In this document: positions 17,946 through 27,163 of the stretch, in pieces
How positions within the stretch are numbered: position 1 is the stretch's first letter
Layout: each line of letters begins with the position of its first letter
Source: Deltaproteobacteria bacterium
GTDB lineage: Bacteria > Myxococcota_A > Polyangia > Polyangiales > JADJMO01
Reading direction: 5' to 3'
DNA: 64,000 nucleotides
NCBI GenBank assembly: GCA_025363655.1
Contig: JANYDK010000071.1
Coordinates: forward strand, 124,001 to 188,000
Made by a program: the position numbers and the translations under genes
Notes under the pieces: model-generated
The model's input: only the letters and a program-made list of their open reading frames with translations
The model's database searches: none
Told to the model about the DNA's origin: nothing

Positions 17946-18578
17946 TCAACACACGTGCGCGGTGCAGTGCAAGACGCCGTCGACGCCGCAGAGGCAGTAG
18001 AGATTGCAGTGTCCCAGCGCGCAGCCCGAGGGCGACGTGCACGGCGTGCCGCTCTTGCAGGTGTCTCTCGTCGCGAAGCAGGTGGTGGTGTGCGTGTCGA
18101 CCCACGCGCCGGCCGTGCACTTGAACTCCGCGCAGCTCGTCGCCGCGGCGTCGAAATCGGGCCAATAGCGGCAGATTTGGTTCTCGGTCGAGCATGAGCC
18201 GGTCGGCGGAGAGCGCTCGGGACAATACTCGGAGAGGCACTTCGGACGAACGACGTGCCACTTGCCGTCGGTGCACGTCGCCGTGACGGTGCCTCCGCAA
18301 TCGAAGTTCGGGGAGTCGCAGCTGACGCCGGGGGCGTCGCAAGCCATGCCTTCGCTCGGCTCGAAGCCTGGACACCCCGGCTTCACGTCGGCGCCGACCT
18401 CGACGGGCACGCTGGTGTCGGTGGTGACGTCGGTCGCGCTCGAGTCGCGAACGGAGCTGTCGCCGGCGTCGGTGCCACCCATTTCGGCCGGCGCGTCGGA
18501 GGAGCTGCCGCCGCAACCGATCGCAACGCTCACGAAACCAGCGAGAAAGGAGGCGGCGAAGAAGGAAGACGGGCGCAT
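17946..18578 (-). CDS. Cys-rich lipoprotein of unknown function
   Basis: A 210-aa protein. I chose the ATG at 18578 because AGGGGGT lies just upstream and a clean lipoprotein signal follows (SFLAGFVSVAIGCGG). After an Asp/Ser/Thr-rich spacer the mature part has about 20 Cys in a regular pattern (GCPGFEPSEGMACDAPG, TCTDGKWHVVRPKC, GHCNLYCLCGVDG), suggesting a disulfide-rich surface protein. It resembles the lipoprotein encoded at 38244-39308, which uses the same C-P-x3-P-x-S-G-x-C and GxW spacing and a similar C-terminal ...C.C...W.C..C end. Family and ligand are unknown. Confidence 0.8.
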   Translation of the reverse strand: MRPSSFFAASFLAGFVSVAIGCGGSSSDAPAEMGGTDAGDSSVRDSSATDVTTDTSVPVEVGADVKPGCPGFEPSEGMACDAPGVSCDSPNFDCGGTVTATCTDGKWHVVRPKCLSEYCPERSPPTGSCSTENQICRYWPDFDAAATSCAEFKCTAGAWVDTHTTTCFATRDTCKSGTPCTSPSGCALGHCNLYCLCGVDGVLHCTAHVC

Positions 18579-18708
18579 GGGGACCCCCTGACGTGACCGC
18601 GAAGGTAGCGTACGTCGCGGCGTGATTGGGAGCAGCTCGGCGAAACCGTCACTGGCCAATTCCGACGATCGCCGAATCCGTAGGTGCGCGTGCTACATCC
18701 TTTCCTAC

Positions 18709-19875
18709 GTGTCCATCGAGGTCCGCCTCCACGCGCGTGTCGCCGAGATCCCTGCCGCCACCTGGGACGCGCTGCTCCCCGACGACGCTTCGCCCTTCCT
18801 CGAGCACGGTTGGCTCGACGCGCTCGAAGAGGCCGGTTGCGTGGCGCCCGATCGCGGTTGGCTTCCACGGCACATCGGCGTCTACGACGGGGGGCGTCTC
18901 GTCGCCGCCGCGCCTGCGTACGTGAAGGGCAACAGCGAGGGCGAGTTCGTCTTCGATCACCAATGGGCCGGCGTCGCCCATCGTCTCGGCATCGACTACT
19001 ACCCGAAGCTCATCCTCGCGGTCCCCTTCACGCCGGCGACGGGCGACCGCGTGCTCACCGCGCCGGGCGAAGATCGCGCGGCGCTCGTCGGGCTCGTCGC
19101 CGAAGCGGCGCGCGCGATGATCGCGCAGCTCGGGCTCTCCTCGGCGCACATGCTCTTCCCCCGCAGCGACGAGGCGGCGGTGTTCGAAGCGCACGGCTTC
19201 GGTCGCCGACTCGGCCTGCAGTTTCACTGGAAAAATAAGGGCTATTCTACCTACGACGACTTCCTCGGCAGCTTCGCGAGCAAGCGTCGTCATCAGCTGC
19301 GTCGTGAGCGTCGCCTCGTCGCCGAGCAAGGCATCACCCTCGAGACGCGCCGCGGCGCCGACGTCGACGAAGAGACGTTGGCATTTGCATACAAATGTTA
19401 TCTAGCGACGGTCGACAAATTCACCTGGGGGCGGCGCTACCTCAACGAGAAGTTCTTCCGCCTCGCCGTCGAGCGTTTTGCCGGGCCACGCGACGATGCC
19501 TGGAAGCCGAAGCGCGCGTCTTTCGAGGTGGTGGTGGCGAAGAAGGACGGTCGCGCCATCGGCGGCGCGGTCAACGTCGCCAAGAACGGACGCCTCTACG
19601 GTCGCTATTGGGGCGCCGAAGCCGAGTTCCCCTTCCTCCACTTCGCCGTTTGCTACTACCACTCCATCGACGAGTGCATCGCGCGCGGCTTCTCCACCTT
19701 CGAGCCCGGCGCCGGCGGCGAGCACAAGGTCGCCCGTGGCTTCTCACCGACGGCCACCGAGAGCGCGCACGCCATCGCCGACAAGCGGCTCGATCGCATC
19801 GTCCGCGATTTTCTCCCCCGCGAGCGCGAGCACATCGAGAAAATCGTCTCGGGGGAGCTCGAAGGCGAGGAGTAG
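18709..19875 (+). CDS. FemAB-like (PF04339) GNAT-fold acyl/aminoacyl-transferase
   Basis: A 388-aa protein from GTG 18709. The signature segments are SPFLEHGWLDALEEAGC, PRHIGVYDGGRLVAAAPAYVKGNSEGEF, FDHQWAGVAHRLGIDYYPKL, FHWKNKGYSTYDDFL, FASKRRHQLRRERR, GRYWGAEAEFPFLHFAVCYYHSIDECIARG and FEPGAGGEHKVARGF. These match the PF04339 peptidogalycan biosynthesis/FemAB-like family, a double GNAT fold. Members are thought to transfer acyl or aminoacyl groups; the exact substrate is not known. It is an isolated gene, divergent from the Cys-rich lipoprotein over 130 bp. Confidence 0.88.
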   Translation: MSIEVRLHARVAEIPAATWDALLPDDASPFLEHGWLDALEEAGCVAPDRGWLPRHIGVYDGGRLVAAAPAYVKGNSEGEFVFDHQWAGVAHRLGIDYYPKLILAVPFTPATGDRVLTAPGEDRAALVGLVAEAARAMIAQLGLSSAHMLFPRSDEAAVFEAHGFGRRLGLQFHWKNKGYSTYDDFLGSFASKRRHQLRRERRLVAEQGITLETRRGADVDEETLAFAYKCYLATVDKFTWGRRYLNEKFFRLAVERFAGPRDDAWKPKRASFEVVVAKKDGRAIGGAVNVAKNGRLYGRYWGAEAEFPFLHFAVCYYHSIDECIARGFSTFEPGAGGEHKVARGFSPTATESAHAIADKRLDRIVRDFLPREREHIEKIVSGELEGEE

Positions 19876-19890
19876 CGAGGAGTAGCGCAG

Positions 19891-21192
19891 TCACGCGGAG
19901 TCGACTTTCTCAGTCGATTTCGCGCTGGCCAGCTCCTCGAGCGCCGCCTGCAGCTCGACGTCGTCTCGCGCGAGGCTCGCTTCGAGCGCGACGCGGAGCT
20001 TCGGCAAGGCGGTCGCTTCGGCGACGATTCGCACGCGGGCGCGTCCTTCGTCGTCGAGGTGCGGTGCGAGCGCGACCGCGGCGGCGGCGCGATGCTCTTC
20101 GTCTGCTCGTGCGTCTTCGACGACCTGGAAGAGATCGGCGATTGCGAGCCCACCTTCGCGACGAAACGTGCGTGCGGTCTCGACGAGCGCGCGGAGATCG
20201 TCGACCCACGCGCGCGTCTTTCGCGCCGAGCGTGCGAGCAACGAGATTCCCTCCAAGGGCACGCTCTCGTGCGTCGCGCCGATAGCCTCTTCGATGCGTT
20301 CGGCGAGCCGCTCGGCACGGGCCCTTGCAGAGGCGACGTTCATCGCGGCGTGTTTCGAACCGCTGACGCCGATGAGCAACTGCGCGGTCTTGCCATTGCG
20401 CAGGTGGAGATGGAGGTACGTCGGAATGAGGCCGAAGCTCGTGGCGCCCCGCCCCACGACGGCGACCCGCTCGATGTCCGCGAGCTTGTAGAACTGGCGC
20501 TTTCCCAGCCGCGATTGCGCGAGCACGCCATCGGCGCCGACGGTGACTCGGCCACGGGAGGCCCATCCGAAAGCGACGACCAGCGCCAGCGCCGGGAGGA
20601 TCGCCGCCAGCGGACCGAGCTGACCGAAGCCATTGCCGATCGCGAGGAAGAGGGCGACCGCGCCGCCGCCGACCGCGAGACGAAGCCACGCCATCCGCTC
20701 GAAGCCCGCCCGCGAGAGGCCTCGAACCGCGAACGAGGAGGCGTGGCGCTTCGGATCGAAGCCGACCGCGCGGAGGACCTCTCGGGCCTGATCGCGCGTC
20801 TGGGTGACGACCTCGATCGGACCTTGCCCGAGACCCTTACGTTCGATTTCGACGCGCGCGGCGCCGTTGTCGAGAGGAACGACGGCAGCGTCACGAATCT
20901 CTTCATGCGCGACGATCAGTCTATTTTTCAGCGATATTCCGCGCGTATCGACGCGAACGACCCCGCGACCGATCCACGACGGACGCGACTCGAACCCGTG
21001 GAGCCAACCGACGAGGCCCACGGTCGCGCTCACGAACAGGGTGAGGAAGATCACCCGTGCGTCGGGACGAAGGGCAAGGACCGAGAGGGCCGCGAAGAGG
21101 CTCGAGAGAATGACCACCCAGCCGGTTCGCCGTTGCGATCGGTGGATGGCCGCGTCTTCGAGTTGGAGCGGCGGCGATTGCGACTCGGTCAT
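19891..21192 (-). CDS. Four-helix membrane protein of unknown function (possible PH-like domains)
   Basis: A 433-aa protein from ATG 21192 (MTESQSPP); an in-frame upstream codon at 21225 is less likely. It has a hairpin of two transmembrane helices (about 24-40 and 46-65), a soluble beta-rich segment (IGRGVVRVDTRGISLKNRLI), a second helix pair (about 167-210), then another similar segment (TVGADGVLAQSRLGKRQFYKLADIERV). The two beta segments after each helix pair look like repeated PH-like domains, so the protein may be an internal duplication. The C-terminal 130 aa are helical and charged. Function is not recognised. Confidence 0.75.
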   Translation of the reverse strand: MTESQSPPLQLEDAAIHRSQRRTGWVVILSSLFAALSVLALRPDARVIFLTLFVSATVGLVGWLHGFESRPSWIGRGVVRVDTRGISLKNRLIVAHEEIRDAAVVPLDNGAARVEIERKGLGQGPIEVVTQTRDQAREVLRAVGFDPKRHASSFAVRGLSRAGFERMAWLRLAVGGGAVALFLAIGNGFGQLGPLAAILPALALVVAFGWASRGRVTVGADGVLAQSRLGKRQFYKLADIERVAVVGRGATSFGLIPTYLHLHLRNGKTAQLLIGVSGSKHAAMNVASARARAERLAERIEEAIGATHESVPLEGISLLARSARKTRAWVDDLRALVETARTFRREGGLAIADLFQVVEDARADEEHRAAAAVALAPHLDDEGRARVRIVAEATALPKLRVALEASLARDDVELQAALEELASAKSTEKVDSA

Positions 21193-21320
21193 GGCGTTTG
21201 CGCGAGGTCGAAAAATCGTCGGCAAACGGGGCCGAGCGCTAGGAACGTAGCGTCTTTCGAACTAGATCGTTCGTCACCCTGCGCGCGTTCCAGGTCGCAG
21301 AGGAGCCCGGGGGAATTTTC

Positions 21321-22472
21321 ATGAATCATGCACTTCGCCACGCTCTCGTGTTCATCTCGTCCGCCACCTTCGCGATCTTCGCGGTCGTCGGCTGCAGCAG
21401 CGACGGCGGTTCGAGTGACCCAGGCGACTCCGGCGACGAAGTGAGCGCAGACGACACCTCCGTCGTGCTCGACACCATCGGCATCGACACCATCGGCATC
21501 GACACTTCGAAGCCGGCCTCGACGGGTTGGCTCAAGACGTCGGGCAACGCCATTCTCAACTCCGATGGCAGCCGTTTTCACGGCAAGGGCGCCAACATCC
21601 CCGATCAGCGCGGGTGCGACGCCTGCCTCGGCACGCCCGATCCGAACGAGGAGAATCGACGCATCGACGAGCTCGCCTCGTGGGGCGCCAACTTCATCCG
21701 TCTCGGCCTCGAAAGCGACGCGGTCAAGGACGACGTCGTCAACGATGCTTCGTACCTCAAGGATCTGAAGGCGGTCGTCGCCCACGCCGCGAGCAAGAAC
21801 GTCTACGTGCTGATGTCGCTCTGGATCGACGGCGGCATCGACGGCAACGAGCTGCCGACGGCCGAGTCGAACAAGGTCTGGCAGCTCCTCGCCGCCACCT
21901 TCGCCGACGAGCCGCACGTCCTCTTCGGCATCACCAACGAGCCGCACGACGCCTCCGACGACGCGGTGTGGAAGGCGATGAACGGCACCACCCAACTCAT
22001 TCGCGACGCCGAAAAGAAGGTGGGGAGCCAGGCGCACATCGTCGTCGTGCAAGGCACGCAAGGCTACGCGCGCGACACCAGCTACTACGTCAAGCACCCG
22101 ATCACCGCCGGCGGCGGCGTCAACATCGCGTACGAGACGCATCCGTACAATCCCCAGAGCGACTTCGACAAGCTCATCACCACGCCGGCGAAGAGCCTCC
22201 CGCTGATCATCGGCGAGTTCGGGCCGGTCAACGTCGGTGGCTCGTCGGTGAGCGTCGATGGCAATCCGGCGGTGACGGTGGCCGATTGCCTCGCGCTCAT
22301 GACCCTCGCCCGCAAGCTCGAGGTGCCCTACCTCGCGTTCACCTTCCACATGCGTTGCCCGCCCAACCTCTTGGTCGACGATTCGAAAGGCGGCTGCGGG
22401 CTCGGGATGAAGCTGACGCCGACGTCGGACTGGGGCGCGCCCTTCAAGAGCGCGCTCGCAGTTCCTTGGTGA
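21321..22472 (+). CDS. Lipoprotein glycoside hydrolase, family 5-like (cellulase fold)
   Basis: A 383-aa protein. Its lipoprotein signal peptide ends FAVVGCSS and is followed by an Asp/Ser-rich spacer containing a direct repeat TIGIDTIGID (21477-21506). The catalytic domain has FHGKGANIPDQRG, WGANFIRLGLES, VYVLMSLWIDGG, HVLFGITNEPHDAS (N-E-P acid/base Glu, about 207) and LPLIIGEFGPVN (nucleophile Glu, about 299), the arrangement of clan A family 5 enzymes. Substrate is probably a beta-glucan or mannan; it cannot be fixed from sequence. It is a single-gene unit. Confidence 0.88.
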   Translation: MNHALRHALVFISSATFAIFAVVGCSSDGGSSDPGDSGDEVSADDTSVVLDTIGIDTIGIDTSKPASTGWLKTSGNAILNSDGSRFHGKGANIPDQRGCDACLGTPDPNEENRRIDELASWGANFIRLGLESDAVKDDVVNDASYLKDLKAVVAHAASKNVYVLMSLWIDGGIDGNELPTAESNKVWQLLAATFADEPHVLFGITNEPHDASDDAVWKAMNGTTQLIRDAEKKVGSQAHIVVVQGTQGYARDTSYYVKHPITAGGGVNIAYETHPYNPQSDFDKLITTPAKSLPLIIGEFGPVNVGGSSVSVDGNPAVTVADCLALMTLARKLEVPYLAFTFHMRCPPNLLVDDSKGGCGLGMKLTPTSDWGAPFKSALAVPW

Positions 22473-22489
22473 TTCGAGGGTGGGCGTGA

Positions 22490-22963
22490 TCAACGCGAAT
22501 TCGCGGCCGCCGCGACGATCGCGACGACGAAGATCACGGCATAGAGAACGACCGTGAGGAGCGCCATCCAACCGACGAAGCGCCAGAACGACTTCTGCTG
22601 ACGGAGCGCGGCGTCGAGTGAGCGCATCGTTCCGTCGCGCAAGAGCGTGTCGATGGCGCTGGCGTATCCATTGAGAAAGATCGCCGGCGCGAGGTAGAGG
22701 AAGGCGAAGACCACGTAAATGAAGCCGATCCAATCGGGGAGCTTCACCTGGGCCTTGAGGCTGCCAGACGCGATCGCGAGGCCGCCCAAGACGAGGAACC
22801 CAGTACCGATGAAGCCGAGGATCGCGAGGAAGCGCGCCCACGGCTTGGTCGCGCGGAGGGTATCGAGGATCGAGCTCGGCACTTCACCGCCACCCGACGG
22901 CGCCATCGCGGCAACGGCAGAGCTTTGAGCGTAGGGAGCTTGGTAGGGATTCGCTTGCATCAT
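22490..22963 (-). CDS. Small membrane protein with N-terminal NPYQAP motif (DUF5362-like)
   Basis: A 157-aa protein from ATG 22963 (MMQANPYQAPYAQ), with AGGAAGG about eight bases upstream; the next codon is also ATG. Four hydrophobic segments lie at about 50-68, 78-97, 120-140 and 140-154. The overall layout (NPYxxP start, four helices, LRATKPWARFLAILGFIGTG) resembles the DUF5362 type of uncharacterised membrane proteins; this is from memory and not checked. It is convergent with the GH5 gene. Confidence 0.78.
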   Translation of the reverse strand: MMQANPYQAPYAQSSAVAAMAPSGGGEVPSSILDTLRATKPWARFLAILGFIGTGFLVLGGLAIASGSLKAQVKLPDWIGFIYVVFAFLYLAPAIFLNGYASAIDTLLRDGTMRSLDAALRQQKSFWRFVGWMALLTVVLYAVIFVVAIVAAAANSR

Positions 22964-23169
22964 GGTGGGCCTTCCTCGGGTTTCGGCGAGACCGACTGCA
23001 ACCGTCGTTCCGAGGACACGCACCGCGTTCACGCACGGATTTTCGGCACTCCGTCGCGTGCCCGCCCTCGCCCTGCGGTCTTCGCCCGGTTGCATGCAAC
23101 GCATGACTGCGGTGGCAGGCGAGCGCGAATCGGGCGCGGGCCCAAGGCGCAGGGCTGACGTGCGCGAAG
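22964..23169. other. 206-bp intergenic stretch between two minus-strand genes
   Basis: I see no gene here. It holds the Shine-Dalgarno of the gene ending at 22963 and a perfect 12-bp palindrome, GTTGCATGCAAC (23089-23100), that could be a regulator site or chance. No terminator with a U-tract is visible. Confidence 0.4.
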
Positions 23170-24234
23170 CTAGAAAGCCCCGGTCATTCCGGCCGATCCG
23201 TAGCCGACCCAGAATGAAACCGTCGGCCCGTTCTTCGCGGCGGCGGGCTCTTCGACCTTTGCCGGCTTCGACGACAGAAGGCCATAGAGCCCGAGGCCGA
23301 GCCCGACACCGGCGAGCGCGAACGAGATGGTGGAGATCGTGCCGAGCGACTTCGACGACGAGATGTCGTCGTGCGTGGAAGGCGGGCACTTGTTGTCGAT
23401 GCAGCTGCTCTTCGCCGACGAGGCCTTCGAGAGCGACATCAGACCGGTGACGCTGCCGGCGACGAGCCCGGCGCCGGCGAGCCCGAAGCCGACGAAGACG
23501 AGCGGACTCAGCTTCTTCGGCGGGGGCGTCGTGTCGATGGGCGGCGGAGGAGGCTCGTCGAACTTCGCGGGCACCTTCGGCGGCGCGAGCGTGGCGACCT
23601 CTTCGGCGGTGAAGGCGATGGTCACGTCTTTCGACTCGGCCTCGGCGAGCTCGACGCTCTCTTTCTTCTCGAGCGTCTCGACGGTGACGACGATGTCGTG
23701 TTTGCCCGGATCGATTTTGCGCGGGACACCGAGCGAGGCCGTGTTGAGCTCGCTGCCGTCGATGGTGACCTTGGCCTTGTAGGCGTCGGGCACGCCGGTG
23801 ATGGTGAGCGTCACCGAGGGGATGCGCGGCGCGATCGCCTCGGCGAGCTTGGCGGCTTCTTTGCGCGCCTCGCCGAAAACCTTCGCCTCGCCGGGCGTCG
23901 GATCCATGCGCGAAACGGCGAGGTAGGTGTCGCGAGCGTCGGTGAGAAGGCCGAGCGCTTCTTGCTCACGCGCGACCTCGAGGCCAGTCGTCGGCACGTT
24001 CATGATCGCGTGGGCCTTCTTGAAAGCCTCGAGCGCGGCCTTGTGATCGCCGGCAGCACGCTTTGCACGACCGTCCGCCATCAGGACGCGAGCGGTCTCT
24101 TTGTCGGCGGCGTTGGGCTCGGCGTGCGCGACAGAGACCCAGGTCGCGGTCATCGCCGCACTGGAAAATACGAGCGCTATCGCCAAGGCCGCCGCCCGTT
24201 GCACGCCACGCGGAGGACCAGAAAAACTCGACAC
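23170..24234 (-). CDS. Secreted TPR/PEGA-like protein with two C-terminal membrane helices
   Basis: A 354-aa protein from GTG 24234, with GGGGAGAG shortly upstream; an N-terminal signal peptide ends AHAEP (about 34). Residues of about 40-120 look like TPR helices (LMADGRAKRAAGDHKAALEAFKKAH). A PEGA-like beta segment follows (GVPDAYKAKVTIDGSELN, PGKHDIVVTVE). After a Pro-rich linker there are two transmembrane segments (LSPLVFVGFGLAGAGLVAGS, STISFALAGVGLGLGLYGLL). This architecture is frequent in myxobacteria near Ser/Thr kinases, and two kinases lie 3-6 kb away; the role is unknown. It is divergent from the Cys-repeat lipoprotein over 136 bp. Confidence 0.82.
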   Translation of the reverse strand: MSSFSGPPRGVQRAAALAIALVFSSAAMTATWVSVAHAEPNAADKETARVLMADGRAKRAAGDHKAALEAFKKAHAIMNVPTTGLEVAREQEALGLLTDARDTYLAVSRMDPTPGEAKVFGEARKEAAKLAEAIAPRIPSVTLTITGVPDAYKAKVTIDGSELNTASLGVPRKIDPGKHDIVVTVETLEKKESVELAEAESKDVTIAFTAEEVATLAPPKVPAKFDEPPPPPIDTTPPPKKLSPLVFVGFGLAGAGLVAGSVTGLMSLSKASSAKSSCIDNKCPPSTHDDISSSKSLGTISTISFALAGVGLGLGLYGLLSSKPAKVEEPAAAKNGPTVSFWVGYGSAGMTGAF

Positions 24235-24370
24235 GGCTTCTCTCCCCTTCGCGCCATCATCGCAGGCATCGCGCGGGTGGGCCAGCCTGCGGACGCATTT
24301 TGCATCTGCTCGAGTGCTTACATGGCCATTTCTCCAGGGACGCGCGACACTAGGCTCCAAGAGGGATTTC

Positions 24371-27136
24371 ATGGATCTTCGCTTGGGTCGCCTCGGCGCT
24401 GCGTGCGTCCTCGTCGTCGCATCGGGTCTCGCATCGGGTTGCACCGCGCTCAGCGGCGTCGGCGATCTCGAAGAGGTGCCGTGCGTCGGCGCCGGTTGTG
24501 ACGCGAGCGTCGACTCCTCCCTCGACGTCGGCGACACCCACGTCGACGACACGCGCCCCGACACCACCGACACGAGCGACACCAACGTCGACGACACCGC
24601 CGTCGATTCCGGCTGCGGCGACACCGGCGCCGGCGTCGCGTGTGGTGCGTGCGATCGACTCTGCTCCACGACCAACACCGACAAAGTCTCGTGCAGCGGC
24701 GGCATCTGCACCTCGACGTGTCTCCCGGGCTTCGCCAACTGCACGACGCCGGCAGCGCCTACGCCCGACGATGGCTGCGAGACCAAGCTCGACGCGCTCG
24801 ACTCCTGCGGCGCCTGCGGCAAGAAGTGCGACACCGCCAGCAGCACCGGCGCGGCCTGCACTGGCACGACGTGCACGTACACCGGTTGCAACACCGGCTT
24901 CGGTGATTGCGACACCGCCGCGCCCAACACCAACGGCTGCGAAACCAAGCTCGATTCACCCGACAACTGCAACGGCTGCGGGAAAAAGTGCGACGCCACC
25001 GGCAGCGTCGGCGCGACCTGCTCGGCGACTGGCTGCACGTACGCGTCGTGCGCAACTGGCTTCGGCGATTGCACCAAGACCGCGCCCGATCTCGACGGCT
25101 GCGAGACGCCGCTGAACACGGTGCTCAACTGTTCGGCCTGCGGCACCGCTTGTGACGCGACGACGAGCAGCGGCGCGTCGTGCACCGGCTCCAGCTGCAC
25201 GTACACCGCGTGCAAGGCCGGCTACGGCAATTGCGATACGACCGCTCCCGACAGCAAGGGCTGCGAGACCAAGCTCGACTCCACGGCCAACTGCGGCGGC
25301 TGCGCGCGCGCGTGCGACACCACCAACGTCCTCACCGCGATGTGCGGCGCCAGCGGCGTCTGCGCCTCGACGTGCAAACCGGGCTTCGCCAACTGCTCGA
25401 CTCCGGCCGCGCCCCTCGCCGACGACGGCTGCGAGACCCCGTTCGACGCCAGCTCGTGCGGCGGCTGCGGCAAGGTCTGCGACTCGGTGAACAGCAACGG
25501 CGCCGCCTGCAGCGCCGGCACCAAGTGCACGTACACGAGCTGCAAGAGCGGCTTCGCCGACTGCAACACCACCACCCCCGACACCGACGGCTGCGAGACG
25601 GCGATCAACACGATCACCAACTGCGGCGCCTGCGGCGTGAAGTGCGACACCGCCACCAGCGCCGGCGCCGCGTGCATCGGCGGCAAGTGCGTCTACACCG
25701 GCTGCACCACCGGCTTCGGCAACTGCGACACCACTGGCTCCGACGCCAACGGCTGCGAGTCGCCGCTCAACACGCCGACGAACTGCACGTCGTGCGCGAG
25801 CACCTGCGACGCCGCGCACAGCACCGGCGCGTCGTGCTCCGGCAGCAGCCCGGGCAGCACCTGCACCTTCACGGGGTGCAAAGCGGGCTTCGGCGACTGC
25901 ACGAAGACGAGCCCCGATCTCGACGGCTGCGAAACCGCTCTCAACACCGCCACCAACTGCACGGCGTGCGGCCTCGCGTGCGACACGCTGTAGAGCAACG
26001 GCGCGGCGTGCGCGACGGGCCTTGTCTGCAGCTATTCGTCCTGCAAACCAGGCTTCGCCAACTGCAACACGACCGTGCCCGATCTCGACGGCTGCGAGAC
26101 GTCGACCCTCTCGTCGGTGACCAACTGCGGCGGATGCGGCATTCACTGCGACACCGGCACCAGCACCGGCGCGGTCTGCGTCGCCGGAAAGTGCGTCTAC
26201 ACGGGCTGCTCGGCGGGCTTCGTCGACTGCGACACCACCGGCATCAACTCCAACGGCTGCGAGTCGCCCACCACCTCGACGACCTCGTGCACCGGCTGTG
26301 GCCGCGTCTGCGACACCACGAACAGCACTGGCGCCTCGTGCAGCACGGGAACGACGTGCACGTATTCGGGGTGCAAGGCCGGCTTCGGCAACTGCACCGC
26401 CACCGCGCCCGACCTCGCCGGCTGTGAAACGCCGCTCAACACCGCCAGCAATTGCACCGGCTGCGGGCTCGCCTGCGACACCACGCACAGCACCGGCGCG
26501 GCCTGCGCGGCCGGCACCAGTTGCACGTACACCGCTTGCAATGGCGCTTTCAAGAACTGTGGGGCGACCGCACCCGATCTCGACGGCTGCGAGACCGACA
26601 CCGCTTCGACAGCGACCGCCTGCGGCGCGTGCGGCCGCCTGTGCTCGTCGACCAACGTCTCGGGCTCGACCACATGTGCAGGCGGCGTCTGCACCTCGGC
26701 TTGCGCCAATGGTCCTCCGCCGACGTCTACCCCTCACGCAAACTGCAACAAGCCGGTCTCGCCGACTGCCGACGATGGCTGCGAATGCGACGGTACGGGC
26801 TGCTGCGGCGCGGCATGCCAGACGGCGCACTCCAACGGCAGCCCGTCGCCGGTCGGTCAGACGTATTACGACTGCGTGGCCAAGGGCAATCCGGCCACTG
26901 GAGCTGGCTATTCCGTGACGATGGCCAACGAAGCCGCGGCTGCGTGGCCCGCAACGGGAACCACCTTCGGCAGCACGTGCTCGGCGACGGTCACCAGCAA
27001 CTGCCAGTTCAAAGAGAACACGGCGCATACCATTTGTGTCGCCTGGTGCTACAGCGGGACGCTCGCCGGCCATATGTACGTCGACAGCACCGATTCCTGC
27101 TTCTGCCCGCAGCTGACTGATCCGACCTGGAACTGA
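24371..27136 (+). pseudogene. Cys-rich tandem-repeat lipoprotein, reading frame interrupted by a single TAG
   Basis: One continuous frame of 922 codons, including the final stop, runs from ATG 24371 to TGA 27134-27136, broken only by an amber codon at 25991-25993. The N-terminus is a lipoprotein signal (VASGLASGCTA) with an Asp/Thr spacer. About 13 repeats of 52-57 aa follow, each built as CxxCGxxCD, a GAxC turn, CTYTxC, GFGxC and DGCETxL. The stop lies in repeat 9 (CDTL-stop-SNGAAC), and repeats 10-13 and a unique Cys-containing C-terminus (about 140 aa) continue in the same frame, so no shift is needed to restore it. A C-to-T change of CAG would explain it. A GTG at 26075 is the only convenient restart. 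Either half alone would be a repeat fragment. Could also be a sequencing error. Confidence 0.8.
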
Positions 27137-27163
27137 GCGCGGGCGCGTTTTTGGAGTACCGCA

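Noticed and set aside
23089-23100. GTTGCATGCAAC palindrome as a defined operator
   Set aside because: Only one copy is seen, it lies far from any start codon it could control clearly, and a 12-bp palindrome can arise by chance.
25991-25993. Programmed recoding (for example pyrrolysine) at the amber codon
   Set aside because: There is no sign of a recoding element, and repeats at this position use ordinary Asn, Ser, Thr or His; mutation or sequencing error is simpler.
26075-27136. An independent gene starting at GTG 26075
   Set aside because: It would begin in the middle of a repeat with no signal peptide or ribosome site, and it is in frame with the upstream gene, so a broken single gene explains it better.
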